Below, piece by piece: positions 63,884-64,000 of a DNA stretch of 64,000 nucleotides. The notes beneath the pieces were generated by a model, which was not told the origin of the DNA, did not search any database, and worked only from the letters and a program-made list of their open reading frames with translations. Where the stretch lies: assembly GCF_001267405.1 (NCBI RefSeq), contig NZ_CP012369.1, forward strand, positions 2,398,402-2,462,401. Direction: 5' to 3'. The translations under genes were made by a program, and so were the position numbers. Positions within the stretch are counted from its first letter, which is position 1. Each line of letters starts with the position of its first letter. This DNA comes from Moorella thermoacetica. Lineage in GTDB: Bacteria; Bacillota; DSM-521; Neomoorellales; Neomoorellaceae.

Positions 63884-64000
63884 TTACTTCAGCGCCGTAG
63901 AGCGCTCCGTATGGGCGCCATGCCCCCGGAACACACGGGTGGGAGCAAATTCACCCAGCTTGTGGCCGACCATATCTTCGGTGATATAAATCGGTACGTG
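63884..64000 (-). CDS. rpsS: Ribosomal protein S19, C-terminal part; begins outside the window
   Basis: The last 38 codons, [18 protein letters not shown] and [20 protein letters not shown], match the S19 C-terminus, with TAA at 63886-63884. Its place before rplV is standard for the S10 operon. The N-terminal half lies beyond the right edge. Confidence 0.97.
   Translation of the reverse strand, partial: HVPIYITEDMVGHKLGEFAPTRVFRGHGAHTERSTALK

Overview
The window looks like a chromosomal segment of a thermophilic, spore-forming acetogenic Firmicute, almost certainly Moorella (M. thermoacetica or a close relative). The basis is high GC, frequent TTG and GTG starts, a Bacillus/Clostridia-type gene order (ywmB-murA-spoIID next to the ATP synthase operon; rho-fsa-fba-spo0F; the S10/spc/alpha ribosomal clusters), a CBS-domain family II pyrophosphatase of the type characterised from M. 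thermoacetica, and a SCIFF peptide with its radical SAM maturase. The species assignment is inference from gene content; no database search was possible. Every gene I can support lies on the minus strand, so transcription runs from high to low coordinates.

Layout in ascending coordinates. 1-2.6 kb: spoIID (cut by the window edge), murA, ywmB. 2.7-9.7 kb: complete F1Fo ATP synthase operon (atpZ-I-B-E-F-H-A-G-D-C in transcription order). 9.8-20.5 kb: wecB, a MazG-like protein, dCMP deaminase, glyA, ywlG, rpiB, a ywlE-like phosphatase with a large insert, a frameshifted mntP, sua5, prmC, prfA, a DUF1385 membrane protein, rpmE and a DUF2889 protein. 20.7-26.3 kb: a LysM/M23 endopeptidase, rho, fsa, a DUF1540 protein, fba, a Cys-rich protein of unknown function and spo0F with a sigma-H-like promoter. 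26.4-32.7 kb: alr, a FemAB transferase, pyrG, argS, ywiB. 32.8-34.3 kb: DAHP synthase behind a complete T-box leader. 34.3-42.7 kb: a NiaP-like transporter with a LacI-type operator and long leader, CBS-pyrophosphatase, a UbiB-family kinase, rlmH, an HtrA protease, a membrane-anchored zinc metalloprotease and copZ with a CsoR-like operator. 42.8-47.5 kb: trxB, a CoA-binding protein, a G5/LysM/M23 protein, and the SCIFF maturase and precursor. 47.5-64 kb: rpsI-rplM, truA, the ECF transporter module (T-A2-A1), then rplQ-rpoA-rpsD-rpsK-rpsM-rpmJ-infA, a KOW protein, map, adk, secY and the spc/S10 genes back to a partial rpsS.

Functional themes are energy coupling (ATP synthase), translation and transcription (ribosomal proteins, rpoA, rho, prfA/prmC, argS, IF-1), protein export and maturation (secY, map), cell-wall synthesis and turnover (murA, alr, wecB, FemAB, two M23 proteins), central carbon and C1 metabolism (fba, fsa, rpiB, glyA) and sporulation (spoIID, spo0F). 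The most noteworthy observations are: a SCIFF precursor with five instead of six cysteines; a single-base frameshift in mntP at a G6 tract; an about 85-residue helical insert in the YwlE-like phosphatase; a possible CUG start and a sigma-H-like promoter for spo0F; precise regulatory sites at aroF, niaP and copZ; and structured intergenic regions (39.67-40.03 kb and the niaP leader) that I could not assign to a known RNA family.
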